In this document: positions 48,939 to 62,206 of the stretch, one piece after another | Numbering within the stretch: position 1 is the stretch's first letter | Layout: each line of letters begins with the position of its first letter | Source: Lasioglossum baleicum | Taxonomy: Eukaryota; Arthropoda; Insecta; Hymenoptera; Halictidae | Assembly: GCF_051020765.1 (NCBI RefSeq) | Contig: NC_134941.1 | Span: forward strand, 7,068,001 to 7,132,000 | Reading direction: 5' to 3' | DNA: 64,000 bases | Position numbers and translations under genes: made by a program | Notes under the pieces: generated by a model | Databases searched by the model: none | Told to the model about the DNA's origin: nothing | What the model saw: the letters and a program-made list of their open reading frames with translations, nothing else

Positions 48939-51067
48939 ATGAATTCACCAGTATCGCCACAAACACCTTTAAGTTTTGAATTAAAAGCAATAATAAACAA
49001 TAGAAATGTATTAAGTATGAGAAGTCGAATGAAAGGTACACTGCATAATTTATTTGCCTATCTAAATGTATATATAATAATTTTTAAATATATAATTTAA
49101 TGTGTGTGTGTGTGTATGTTTTCAGTACTTAATAATCTGAATGAAAGTAATCAGAAGTATTTAGAAGAAAAGGAACAGAATTTAAGATATCATGCTATTC
49201 AAGAAATTTTAACAACAGAAGTTACTTATTTGCGACAATTAGAAATATTAACAGAGGTTCAATTTATTTGTATTTATATATACTTGATAATGATCATAGT
49301 TATCAATGGAATTGAAATAATTTTATATTCTTTCAGTTCTTCGTACAACCTATGATTGAAAAAAAATTGTTAGACCACATTTTACTTTCAACGTTGTCTG
49401 AAAATATAAAAACATTGTATAATGTTAGCGGGGAGTTAGTAAAGGAATTAAAGCAAGACCCACAGAATATTGCTAGTGCGTTTCATAAACTTGCACCATT
49501 TTTTAAATTATATTCTGTTTATGCTTATGATTTTGAACAAATTTTATCTTTATTACAGGTAACGTGTTATTTCACATTTTCTTCATCGAAAATTATTTTT
49601 ACGTCCTGAATATTATTTATATAAGAAATATTTGTTTTCAGATGAAACAAGAGAATGACTATAAGTTCAAAGATTTTATTAGTAAACAAGAATCAAGACC
49701 AGAGGTTGGTAGAAAGTTACCTTCATTATTAATTACGCCTATACAAAGGGTACCTAGGTATAAATTACTTTTACAAGAAGTCCTGCAACATACTCCTAAT
49801 AAACATAGAGAATATAATCGTTTACAAGGTAAACATAAAATACAAATTAAACTAGCTTATTTTCAACTATATTCTCTTTCAATATTTAGTGATATGTACC
49901 AAATGAACTTTGTAGTGTGCTTAGTGGAAGTTGAGAAAGCAGCAAGACATATAAATGCCTTAGTGGAAGAGCACGAGGAAGCACAAAAATTATTAAAACT
50001 TCAGAAATGTATTGTAAATCCAATTAATCTGGTAAAACCTGGTAGAAAGTTGATTAAACAAGGTGCATTAATGAGAGTGTCAAGACGAGGAAATTCTGCA
50101 TATAGAAGATATTTTGTTCTTCTCAGCGATACTTTATTATATTGCAAAGGAGATCCAGAAAACTCGTTAACTGTTTGTTGCGTTTTACCATTGAATAAGT
50201 GTAAAATTGAATGTGTTTTGGGTGGTGGACTGTTCCGTGTCACGTGTTTAAATGAAACACTTTTACTTTATTCTGAGAAAGATGATAGTAATTTATGGAT
50301 AGAAGCAGTACAAAATTCTATAAAGAAGGTATGATCAAGTATGATCTTAATTACTTTATGTATCAAAATTACATGCAATTGCATGTAGAAGAAAGAAATT
50401 TCTTTCTTTATTGTAGTATGCGGAGTGTAGGCAGACTTTACGAAAAGATAGCAGTTCAAGGAAACCATTGAGGCACAACAATCTTAATTTATTCCCATCC
50501 GAGAATATACCATTAGCTACTGGCAAAAGGAAAAGATTGGATGGACAAACCGAGGTTGATATATCATTCTTTTATTGGAAAAATTGTTCTTTGTGCTTCT
50601 TTCTACTTTTAAAGAAATTCGAACATCAACATAACTTTACTCTTTTTAAATTAACAGGTCAATTTAGATGCATCAAGAATTATGTATCTAAAAAAGGATA
50701 GTGAAGCAGATGCAGGTGTCCAATTAGAAAATAACTGTTTCGTACTACTAAAAAGATTAAAGAGATTCAAAACTGGTGACCACACAGAATATGTTGAACC
50801 CTGTTTGAGAAATATTAATTGTGTAAGTTTCAATATAGCAGAATTATTGGTCAATAGTAAGAAAAATGTGCATTACCGATTCATTTATATTTCTTACAGA
50901 ATTTTGGAGGGAAAGAAAATGAACATTCTGTAAAAACTGCTCTATCATATTTATCTCCTGCTGCATCTTCAAATTTTGAACAACAATCTACGTCAACATT
51001 TAAATCTGTCAGTGAACTTTTTTCATCTATTGGATCTTCGTTAAGAGAATTTTTTAGATTTCGATAA
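48939..51067 (+). CDS. Rho guanine-nucleotide exchange factor (DH-PH), 503 aa
   Basis: Activates a Rho-family GTPase by catalysing GDP release. Eight coding exons: 48939-49035, 49126-49256, 49337-49558, 49642-49828, 49925-50328, 50417-50554, 50658-50822, 50900-51067; splice phases all agree. The DH domain starts at about residue 52 (AIQEILTTEVTYLRQLEILTE). It includes FFVQPM, the conserved LPSLLITPIQRVPRYKLLLQ helix and an AARHINALVEEHE end. A PH domain follows (about residues 235-345: KLIKQGALMRVSRRG, YRRYFVLLSDTLLYC, closing with LWIEAVQNSIKK). The roughly 150-residue Ser-rich tail has no recognised domain, and there is no FYVE, SH3 or second PH domain. A small single DH-PH protein like vertebrate ARHGEF39 is the nearest architecture I know, but orthology is not certain. 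An acceptor at 48910-48911 indicates a 5' untranslated exon. AATAAA lies at 51286-51291. Confidence 0.9.
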
Positions 51068-52954
51068 CAAAATTGAAATGATATCTAACTCTGATAAAAG
51101 ATATGATGTCATAATGAAGCAATTCATTTGTATACGTGTGTTTACTAATTTTGTATAAAAAACATTTCAAAGATAAGAATAAGGATGATTCACTGGTTTA
51201 AGAGATATACAGTAAATTACAAAAATATTTGTACAGCAATGTATTTGACAAATAATATGTATTTTACATACAATTCATGTTTTAAAATAAAACATTTTGT
51301 ATTTTGAACCTTTCTTTTAAATCGTAATTCCATCATAATCATTTTAAGAATACGTTGTACTAGCTGTGAACTTTTATTATCTTTCCTTATGTTGTATACA
51401 GGGTGGGTCAGAAATTGTTACGATTTCACAATTACTGTATATAAGTACTACTTCAATCTGGTCTTCGATTTTAAATCAATTGAAGATATCAGTCACATCA
51501 TACGATTGTTCATATGACATTTAAGTGAAATATTTCTACTTTTATATGATGTTTGTAATCTAAGATAGATGATAACAGAGAGGATATCCTCTCTGATGAT
51601 AATAATTAATTTCCTTGATAATTAATAGAGATATACATACACAATTTCAGAGTTAAACGTAAGAACCTTATTGTTATGAATATTTGAATAATTCTGCGAT
51701 TTGCAATACATACATGTGTATTTATATGTGTGTAGTATGGTACACACTGGTACACACCTGTACACACCACACTGTGTACCTCTCTGTGTACAAAGTACAA
51801 ACAATGCGTGTATATTGGTGTATATCTATATCTATTTATACCTATATTTCTTCAAGTAAGAAATGTTAAAAAACAAATAACTAGTCAATGCGATTAAAGA
51901 CACAGTACTACGATTCGTTATAAAAGGTTATTAAATTCAGATAAAAATGCGAATAATATGTATTTTTCATTATTTATTATTAAAAAAAGATACTCACTCG
52001 TTCCATTTAGACAAATATAAAAATATATCAGTTTATAACAAAAGTCCCCAGACTTGTCTAAACGGAGTCATGTCATGACCGATACCTGCAAATGATAAAA
52101 GAATCGGATTTTTTATCACACAATTAAAAAAATATCATTTCTGATTCAGGTAGGACAGATCTAAGAAGTGTATAACTATAGATAAGAAAGATAACACGTG
52201 CACGTAAGAAAGATAATAATCAGCAATGCGACAAAGAGTATGTTTCTGAAGTCAAACAATCTCTTTATAAAGAGAAACTTCATTTTAATGTTAAATCATA
52301 ACTTATAGATTTCTATAGACGGTTCATATGTTAGAAAACGTAATTTTTCTCTTTCTCAAATTTATATGTTAACGTTTACATTGAATTTAAAGTGAATTTT
52401 ATGCAGGTTATGTTTACATATTATAATAAAATTAATTTTCATAAAATCTACGATTTTATCTCCAAAATTGTATTCGTTTAGAAATGCTTGCGCTTTGAAA
52501 CAAATATATTTCGTTAAAAAAAAAGTAAGGATAAAAAATTTTATAGAGTATTTTACAATTGTGTGTACATAAACATATACATATGGTAAACATCAAATGT
52601 ATGTCATTCAATAATCATAAAGAGTAGCAAATAAAGTATACAAATATCGTTGAAACAAGTACAAATAATTATTTTTTTTTCGTTAAAAGCAAATTTTGTT
52701 TGTCCTTTGAATATACGCAATCTAAAATTTGTTCAATCTACCTTTCTATCTATAATTAATAAAAGATTGGATTAATTTGTGAAAATGTTCGATTTATATT
52801 CATCTTTGGATGTTCAAAGATTTTGTTCTTTTTATAAAATCGTACCTGTGTGCATGTCTTTATTGATTACTGTTGCATATGTAATTTTTACTTGTTTATC
52901 TGAATAAGTAAAATAGTTTACATTTTGTTATAGAGAGTATAAAATATTTTCAAC
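51068..52954. other. Spacer between RhoGEF and PLC-gamma
   Basis: RhoGEF 3' untranslated region with AATAAA at 51286-51291, a TATACAGGGTGGG repeat end near 51395, and a TGTACACAC-rich stretch at about 51725-51795. The PLC-gamma 5' untranslated exon is presumably in the right half. No gene seen. Confidence 0.55.
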
Positions 52955-55900
52955 ATGAACGGTATAATTCCTGAAATGGAGCAAGTCATCAGTCAGCTCG
53001 AAAGGGGGACTATAGTAACAAAATTTTTTCCAAGGAAAAGACCAGAGAAAAAGACCCTTATGATACGAAGAGAAACTAGACAAATTGTTTGGGCAAGAAG
53101 CGCAACATTTAGACCTTTCGATGGTTCAGGTAAAAACATTTAAACTGTCCAATAATTGAACATTAATCTATAAGAAAATATGAATTTGTAGTTGCACTGA
53201 TACTTACTGATATCGTTTATCAGCAGAATTACATTTGACCTTATCAAGTAAAATTTTTATTAAGCTATATGCACTTACTTGGTAACAATATTGTTCAAAT
53301 AAAATACGACCTAACGTTCTAGGCACACATTTTGCATGGTTATGAAGATATATCTACAGCAAAAATGGGCAAAATATTATCTGAGGATACTAGTTATAGG
53401 TCAAAAACGTGAAGGAAAGGTCCTTGTGAATAGTGTATATGGGTGAGTTTAAGACAAAGATACAACCTAAACCAATTAACGACTTTCATATAGTAATATT
53501 CTATAATCTGATAATTCTATAATTGAATAGTATATAAAATGCTATTACATCATATGTATCTTAGTGGACATTTCCTTCATTTTTGATCTACAAACAAATA
53601 TGCCCATGGATACTGTTGATATATTAAGTCTACCCTATTGGACATCATGGGTTAATTTAGGAGTAGAAGTAATTCATTTTATTTTCTAGTATCACATTTC
53701 CATAATGCACTTAGTACATCACGTGTAAACTGAGAAAATGAAACATTTTATATATGCTGTAGTATAAACATCTTGTTATACTTCTTGAAGTTCTTCTAAG
53801 TACATATTAAAGAAAATTGTATATTTCTTTTAATTTTAGTTGAGATTAGAGAAATTAAGGAAATTAAGGTAGGAAAACATTCTAAGGACTTTGAAAAATG
53901 GCCAGAAGATGCAAAGAGAACAGAGAATCTTAGATGTTTTGTTGTGTATTATGGTTCAGAATTCCGACTTAAAACACTCTCGATATCTGGTAAATATATT
54001 CTTATGTATATCCGTTACTGTATCAATGACTGTCCCAATATTTCTTTTCACTATTTATGTAATTATATTTTTATTGTCTAATACATAAATTATTCCCGAA
54101 GTATATTTTTTGCATGCACCTGCTTTTATGTATTTATTTCAGCCCTTAGTGAAAAAGAATGTGAACTTTGGGTAAAAGGGCTACGTCGTTTAGTTCAAGA
54201 TACAATAAAAACTCCATATCCTTTACAAGTCGAAAGATGGCTAAGAAAAGAGTTTTATGCAATGGAAAATTCAAGAGAAACGTAAAGACATTTATAATTC
54301 TTCACTCTTACTTTTAGATTTTTACTTATTTAGAATCTTACTCTTAGATTATACATATGTGTAAAGTACGTCTCATTTTAATTCATCTATGCGATCATCT
54401 CCTAAACTATTCGTTAGTTGAAAAAATGTATAGTTTGGTAGATTATTTCGTGGATGAATTGAAATGAGGTACCCTATTATGTTTGTGCGTGGGTGTATGT
54501 ATCTGTCTTACAGAGATTTTCTCAATGTTTTTATACCAGTTTATTATTTTTATACTTGTCTAATTTAGTACTTTACATTCATAGAGTTACACTGAAGGAT
54601 GTAAAAGCATTTTTACCCAGAGTTAATTGTAAAGTAGCAACAAACAGACTGCGGGAGCTTTTTCAAGAAATAGATACAATGAACAGAAACGAACTTGGTT
54701 TCGATGATTTTGTTGTACTTTATCAGAAACTTATGTTTGATCAAAATGTAAGTTTTTATATTATCATACTATTGATATATGTATACTCCTTAATACTTTA
54801 CCTACCGGAGACCCATTGATAGGATTCTCGATGATTGTAGTATATTAAAAAGAAGCTTAAAAGTATTCTTTTGAATGATAACAATAGAAATTCTTCTTGC
54901 TATTGAAAAATTGATTAAATAATTCTTAGCAATGAATTGTAAAGTTTGAAGAATTATTAAATACTTCCTGGTAGGTGATTGCGCTGATACAAATTTCTTA
55001 TCATTATGTAATCTCTTTGTCTATTTTCTGTATAGATTGTGTATTTATTTTTACAGAATTTTACAGATTGGGTTAAACTTTTGAATTACTCTAAAACAGG
55101 GCCACTTGTTAGTGTTCATGACTTCCAAAACTTCTTAACGACTGAACAGCAGGATCCACTAGGAAATAACGAGATAGAAGTTTCATGTTTTATTAGAGAC
55201 TATTTACAAGATCCTCTAAGAGATGTACAAGAACCACAATTTACGTTTTCTGAATTCATCGATTTCTTATTTTCAAAACAAAATTCAGTTTGGGATTCCA
55301 AATATTCTCGAATATACCAAGACATGAATAAACCCCTCGCACATTATTGGATAGCTTCGTCACATAACACGTAAGAATCATTTCTAAAATGAACGCAGTT
55401 GCTTTCTGAATTGTTTATTATTGAAACAAAAGAGATTCAAGCAGAACTCTCGAAATACATTAATTTTAATTTTAAAAGGAACATACAACAGTGAATAGTT
55501 CAGAAAATAATTGCTTGGAAACATTACAATGAAGAAGAGAAATAATTAGATTAATGTATCTGTAGGTATCTAATGGGAGATCAGATTAGCAGTGAAAGCA
55601 GTTGTCAAGCATATGTACGTGCTTTAAGATCTGGTTGCAGATGCATAGAACTTGATTGCTGGGATGGACCAGATGGAATGCCATTTATTTTTCATGGTCA
55701 CACACTTACCACAAAAATAAAACTTCTGGATGTCATTAAAACCATTAAAGAGCATGCTTTTGCTACCTCTGAGTAAGTGTAAACAAATTTATTCAAATTT
55801 TATGGTAAAAGTCAAGTCATAATAAGTCATAAGTCCCGACCCAACATTTTCGGATTCTTGCACATCTCTGATAAGTATATGTTTCGCGTAGCTACCCTGT

Positions 55901-58900
55901 AATTTTGTCTATTGAGGACAATTGCACCTTGCCTCAACAACGTAAAATGGCAATTACAATGCAAGAAGTATTCGGTGACATGCTGTTAACTCAACCTATA
56001 GATAAAAATGAAACTTGTCTGCCATCACCGCATACATTAAGAAGAAAAATCATATTGAAACATAAAAAATTACCTGATGGCGTTGACGAGACGTCGTTTC
56101 TCGTTCGAAATGATGAAAGCAGGCAAGAAATGGATCTCAGAAATACTGTGACAAATGGTATTCTTTATCTTGAAGATCCTGTCGATAGGGAATGGAATCC
56201 ACACTTTTTCGTGCTCACACAACAAAAGTTATTCTATACAGATACATTTTCTAGAACACAAGAAACTGAGCATGATGACGACGAAGAAAGTATTATTCGA
56301 CAGCCAACAGATGTATGTACCCATAGTATAAGTGTATTAACAACAGCTACTAAATTAAATTCTAATATTTATTGTGATAAAGGGTGTGCCCAATGATGAA
56401 TTACATTTTGGAGAGAAATGGTTTCATGGTAAATTAGCAAGAGGCAGAGAGGAAGCAGAAGAATTATTACGACGTTATTCGCATCTGGGTGATGGTACTT
56501 TTTTGGTGAGGCAATGTGTAACATTTGTAGGAGATTACTGTCTTTCCTTTTGGCGTAAAGGCAAAGTGAATCATTGTCGTATTAAGCTCAAGCAAGAGAT
56601 GGGTCAAACGCAATACTATCTCATTGACACAAATTGTTTTGATAGTTTGTATAGCCTAATTACACATTATCGTAATTATCCACTGCGGAGTCAAGTAAGG
56701 CCAAACAAGATATCTTATTTCGCTTCTGATGACATGCATATTTAATTAACTAGTCTTGCGTATCAAATAGGAATTTTTAATCACGCTACAAGAGCCTGTC
56801 CCACAACCAAATAAACACGAAGAGAAAGAATGGTGGCATGCAGATTGTACTCGCACCTTAGCAGAGGAAATGTTAAAACGTATTCCTACTGATGGTGCAT
56901 TTTTAGTCAGACCTAGTGAAAAAGAAAGCAACTCTTATGCCATTTCGTTCAGGTAAAATGTCCTAAAGCTTTACCCCGTTTTAGAAAACAATAATATCTT
57001 GAATTTCTTTATCTTTTTGTAGAGCAGAGAAAAAGATCAAGCATTGTAGAATTAAGCAGGAAGGACGCTTATATACCTTTGGTACTGTACAGTTTGAAAG
57101 CTTAGTCGAATTAATCAATTACTACGAAAGAAATCCATTGTATAAAAAAATTAAATTAAGTCATCCTGTAAATCAAGATGTCATTAGAAGAATGGGACTG
57201 GTACGTTTCTTAATACTATGCACTCATAAATGAATATATTCATTGAATTATTCTTTCAAATTCAGGATGTTGATGATGGTTCTGTTTATGGTATTCCTGG
57301 TTACATGGATCCTACAAGTTTTACATCAAAAGTGAGTCACAACAACGAATACACTGCGGATTTTGGAAAAGGAAACTACTTAGAAATTAATTTTGTTCTG
57401 CAATAATTTTAGTGGGACATTTTTTTACATGAATGCACAAAATCCGCAGTGCAATAATGAATTATGCAAGAACAAAAAATTTAATAAATTTCATTCGTTT
57501 TCAAGGTAACTGTGAAAGCTATCTATGATTACAAAGCCCGAAGAGATGATGAATTAACCTTAGTAAAACATGCTATAATAACTAATGTACATCGAGAAAG
57601 TGGTGGTTGGTGGCGAGGAGATTACGGTGGCAAAAAACAGCACTGGTTTCCTGCTAATTATGTAGAGGAAATAGAACCTCAAGATAGCCAGGGAGATGTA
57701 AGTGCATTTCCTGTCACATGAATTCTTCTTTTTGTACTTTTATATAATGATTATTAATGTATTGTCACCTTCAGTCAGCAGATTCAATGATGTTCGGTAA
57801 TCTTCAAAAAGGTTCACTGGATATTATGGGTGCTGTTGTTGAATTGAGAGTAGGTGGAAGACCTGGGTTAGAATGGATATTAAGAATTCAGAATCCCAGT
57901 ATGTGTACAGTGTTCGAAGTTGCAACTTCATCCAAAGATACAGCATTAGAATGGATGTCTAGTATTAAAGAAACTGCACAAAATGCTAGTGTTAGAGTAA
58001 GTATGGACATTCTCGCGATTTCAAAAAGTAATGATTAATTACATTTTCACATTTCGCATCTCTCTTCTAGGAAAATCAGCACAAAGAAATGGAACGTGCA
58101 TGGAGAATAGCAAAAGAAATGTCAAATTTAATAGTTTATTGTAGATCAGTTGCATTTAATTTAGAAAGAATAAGAACAAAAGGTTTTATATTTAATGAGA
58201 TGAGTAGCTTCCCTGAAACAAAGGCTGAGAAACTTATGTGTCAACAAGAGAGTAAATTTTTCTCAAAATACCATCAGGTAAAGTGATGCAAAATAACAAT
58301 AACGTAAGGTACAATTTGGAAAGTCAAATGAAGCTACAATTATTTAAATATGTAATTCTGTAGATTCAGTTTAGCAGAGTCTATCCCAAAGGACAACGCA
58401 TTGATTCATCTAATTATAGTCCTGTGCCAATATGGAATTCTGGCTGTCAAATGGTAGCATTAAATTATCAAACTGGCGATAAATCAATGCAGCTCAATCA
58501 GACAAAGTTTCGAGAGAATGGCAACTGTGGTTACATTTTAAAACCCGAATTTATGTTTAGGGACGATTTTAATCCACAAGATAAAAGTTGCTTACATGGT
58601 ATAGAATCTCTCAAATTTCATTTAAAAATTATTGGCGCAAGACATTTAATGAGATCGGGAAGAGGTATAGCCAGTCCATTCGTAGAGATTGAAATTATAG
58701 GCGCAGATTTTGATAGTGGTACAAAATTAACAACTAAAACAATACGTAAGTAAAAAAACATTGTATGTATATATAACAGTTTCGACATTTATACAATAAC
58801 TGTATTCAAATTGTAGCTGATAACGGATTCAATCCCATGTGGAATGAGTCTTGCGAGTTTGAAGTTGCTAATCCGTACCTTGCATTCATACGATTTGTTG

Positions 58901-59241
58901 TACAGGATGAGGATATGTTTGGGGATAGTAACTTTATTGGACAAGCCACATATCCCGTATGCATAAATTACAAAAGTATTTTTTAAGATCACTGATGGTA
59001 TATAGATAAAATGTTTTTTCTTTGTAATTAGGTACGATGTTTACGGTCAGGCTACAGAAGTGTCACATTAAAAAATAATTACAGTGAAGACCTAGAACTT
59101 GCATCGTTATTAATACATCTGCGAATTACATCATCAAATGTGAGCCTAAAAGTTAATTACGATTGATATTTTATTCTCACGAATATTCTTTTCATGATAT
59201 ATTGTATATGATTGTTTCAGACGCATTCGCATAGTTTATAA
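52955..59241 (+). CDS. PLCG1: Phospholipase C gamma (small wing orthologue), 1192 aa
   Basis: Receptor-tyrosine-kinase effector that cleaves PIP2 into IP3 and diacylglycerol at the plasma membrane. Coding exons: 52955-53129, 53840-53989, 54143-54281, 54585-54747, 55057-55370, 55566-55772, 55892-56312, 56383-56694, 56771-56952, 57023-57200, 57266-57331, 57506-57697, 57775-57996, 58071-58277, 58364-58745, 58817-58956, 59032-59139, 59221-59241; all phases join. Domains: PH (about 20-140), EF-hands (155-300), catalytic X box (305-450) with His312 (SSHNTYL), His357 (FHGHT), Glu342 and Asp344, then split PH. These are followed by N-SH2 (about 535-625), C-SH2 (645-745), SH3 (770-830), second PH half, Y box (915-1040) and C2 (1050-1180). 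Length is close to Drosophila small wing. The N-SH2 phosphotyrosine loop is unusual: FLVRQCVTF, while C-SH2 has the normal FLVRPSE. A likely 5' untranslated exon precedes TTATAG at 52932. AATAAA is at 59352. Confidence 0.97.
57405..57460 (-). repeat. Dispersed repeat copy in PLC-gamma intron 11
   Basis: Minus-strand CACTGCGGATTTTGTGCATT followed by CATG and an A-run matches copies near 5939 (+), 9790 (-), 19297 (+) and 26965 (+). The family core is CTGYGGATTTTATGCATTTA followed by TGACAAAAATGAGTAG. Nature unknown. Confidence 0.6.
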
Positions 59242-61352
59242 GTCAATGCTAAATCGCGATGAAGGCCTAAAATATTTTATGCATATCAGGATTGGAAAGA
59301 GGTAAACAGTTTAATGGAATATAGTTTAAAGTTCGTTTGTATATTTATAGTAATAAACATTTGATTACTCAGGTTTCCAATTGATGCGAATACTACTACT
59401 CGAGATGTATCGATCAAAAGCTTACATAGATAAACAAATCTTCATAGAAGACTGGCGCGATGTACAAGGGCTATAATTCAAATTGAAATTTATGATTATG
59501 AGAAGAAATATTACTACTTCTGTAATCAATTGTATAAGTAATTTAGAAATTTTATCGTTACATACGGTACCCAAAATATCATAGGAAAATAGTTATTACA
59601 GTATTGAACGACGAATGGAGCTAATATGTATTTATAAGAGAGTTATTATGTGAATCCAATAATGATTTTGCATCATAAAGTGATGCATTAAAAAAGTTGT
59701 AAATCTTATACTGTAAACATTTTGCAAGTTTATGCAAAATAATATTCAAAATACTAATCTATTTCTTATTGTATAATTAATTTAGAATATTCAAGAAAAG
59801 ATCAATAATTACTAATAGAACAAAACGTGTGACATAGTATAACTGCTTAAAATTTTGGACTATACAAAGATTAATTAAAAATAATAAATATCTACAATTT
59901 GCAGAAAAGTTCAATCAGTTAAAAAAAAGAACAAATTTTGTAAGGCCTTATGTTGTGACCTATCTTGGACTGAATTATACATAATGCGCTTCTCCAATTC
60001 TTTCACACTTGACGAAATATTAGTTTTAGGTTGATATTATTTATTTATTATTTCAAAAATAAGTAGCTTTAGTTTGACAGTGTAGTGCTGAGCATAATGT
60101 TTTCCGAGATTTGAAGAGGCTGATTGTTGAGTAATATAAGTAAACATGGACTGTCTTCCATTTAAAATCATGAAATTTAAATGCTTTTATACTAAGTATG
60201 GTAGATCTATACATATATTTTTATCGATCAACAGAGTGACAAAAAGAACAAAAAAATATGAATTATTGCACAACTATTTTTTTTACGAATATATAGAAAT
60301 ATTATTTTCATTTTTCTATATTTACACGTACAAGTGATATATTTCATATTTCATTAAATAAATACCTTTTTTTATCAATGTTATGATCATTGCAAATTGT
60401 TATAGATAGAAATAAGTTACTTGTTTAAAGCAAGTGAGTGATAATAAAAATGTTTTGTACAATTATAATTTAATAGGCACATTACTTATTAACCACATTA
60501 TACTGAATTATACACGTTAACTTGTTTCAATCTAATTTTCGCAAGCTATATTTTTGTCATTAGCCTAATAAATATAAATATTTCTTTTTATACGTAAATT
60601 TAGCACTTACTAAATACGTAATACCTGATTAATGTGCCTTTATTTTTGAATTAATGATTTCAATGTTTATCTAAAAACCTAATTGCATAGTTGCTTTCTC
60701 TAATTCTGTATTATAATCAAAATGATGATCTTCGTCTAGTAATCTAGTATATGAAATTAGATAAACTGAACGAATGTACACAGTAATGTGTAAAAGTAAA
60801 AGACAAAAATAAAATATTGCATATCAATAAAAGTTTATTATATATAATATTTATTACAAAAGAGTTTGGGTCTATTAATATTTTTACATACTAGATCCAT
60901 ACCTTACTCCTAAAAGATATTTCCTCATTTATGTGTGAAATTTTAGATGTAACGATTATTTCGAAACCAACAACATCATATTTTGTTAAACGAAAATTAT
61001 TCTCTTTGTTCATTGGAAAGTTAATCTTCGAAAGAGAGCTTTTATAAAAGCAACTATTTTTCACAGAATCAATTTAATTTTGAGTGAACATATATTTAAT
61101 TTGTACTTTAATAATGTAAGAAGTAAAGAAATACATATAAAGTATGATCTTTATTGGATGAAATCTGTTGGAAAAAACCAAAATAACATTTTATGGTACA
61201 TTCATTACCTTTATATATGTAGAATATTTATAGCTAGGAAATAAGAGTATACACTGTAGTGAACAAGACGTTAATATAGAAAATTTTAATATTTATAATA
61301 ATAAATGTAAAATTCTGTATTATATATGATTTTATCTATAGGTAAGAGCAAT
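59242..61352. other. Convergent 3' region of PLC-gamma and Fer2LCH
   Basis: AT-rich 2.1-kb spacer with AATAAA at 59352 (+) for PLC-gamma and 61150-61155 (-) for Fer2LCH. No gene seen; the 60146-60337 frame is low-complexity and unsupported. Confidence 0.6.
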
Positions 61353-62206
61353 CTACAAACTTTTCTGAAGATATTCATCGAATAAGAATACAGACACAGG
61401 AATTTGATTATCTCCACTGAGCGACAAATCCTTCAATTCGGTTATATAGCCGGACAAATCCCGTATACGTTCAGTATGTGCTTCCAAGAACCTTTCTTCA
61501 ATGTAATGAGCAATAGCCGGATCATGTGATCTTGGCTTCTGTACACCATCAGGTGTGTTATGTACATATCCAGAGAGAGCACTAGAATGAATCCTGAATG
61601 CATCCTCAGCAAGCCTCTTCTGTTTGTCGAGTACCAAAGCCAAGCTCTTCAATTCTTCCAATACTGCATCTTTGGACTTTAAAGATAAAAATATGATATA
61701 AATATGAAATAAAGATAAAAATATGAAATAAACAAGAAATTAGAAAAATCTACTTACTTGCAAATGCGATGGCTGTGCGAAGTTCATCTTACCGCCACGC
61801 TTAGCAATATATTTCATTACATCAATTGCATCTTCCCATAGTTTATCAGAGTAGTGACGATATAATTTTTTAAACCCTTCGCGATTAACTTCATAATTGC
61901 CAAAGTAACTAGATATCATTAAAAGATGAAAACTTTCGTGGATATTTGCATTAGCGAATTCTTGTAAACTGGTTTCAGCATTTGCAATTCCTCCATACAT
62001 AGCACTACAACTTCCTAGAAACGTTAGTAATCAGAAATTATTCGACTGTCTAAATAATTTCACTGACAATACCATTCAAAAATATTTCACATTTATATAC
62101 CTATAGGGCCACCACCCTTTGGGTCGCAAGCTACAGTCATTTCATCATAACAATCTTTGGCAGACACAGCTACCAATAGAAGAGGTAATACACCAAAGAA
62201 CAACAT
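61353..62206 (-). CDS. Fer2LCH: Secreted ferritin light chain homologue (Fer2LCH), 228 aa
   Basis: Light-type subunit of the insect secretory ferritin, which assembles with the heavy chain and stores or exports iron through the secretory pathway. Coding exons: 62206-62101, 62014-61758, 61676-61353, with matching phases. Residues 1-16 (MLFFGVLPLLLVAVSA) are a signal peptide. Cys-containing KDCYDEMTVACDPKGGGPIG and SCSAMYGG lead into the four-helix bundle. The ferroxidase positions aligned with heavy-chain Glu61, Glu62 and His65 are Lys93, Leu94 and Asp97, so the iron-oxidising centre is absent, as expected of a light chain. TTACAG immediately before the start codon shows an intron in the 5' untranslated region. 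An AATAAA on the minus strand lies at 61150-61155. The gene is divergent from Fer1HCH, about 1 kb away. Confidence 0.96.

Noticed and set aside
56374..56745. PLC-gamma exon 8 reading on to 56745
   Set aside because: The frame stays open by chance. GTAAGG at 56695 and the acceptor before GAATTTTTAATC at 56771 restore the expected link between the two SH2 domains.
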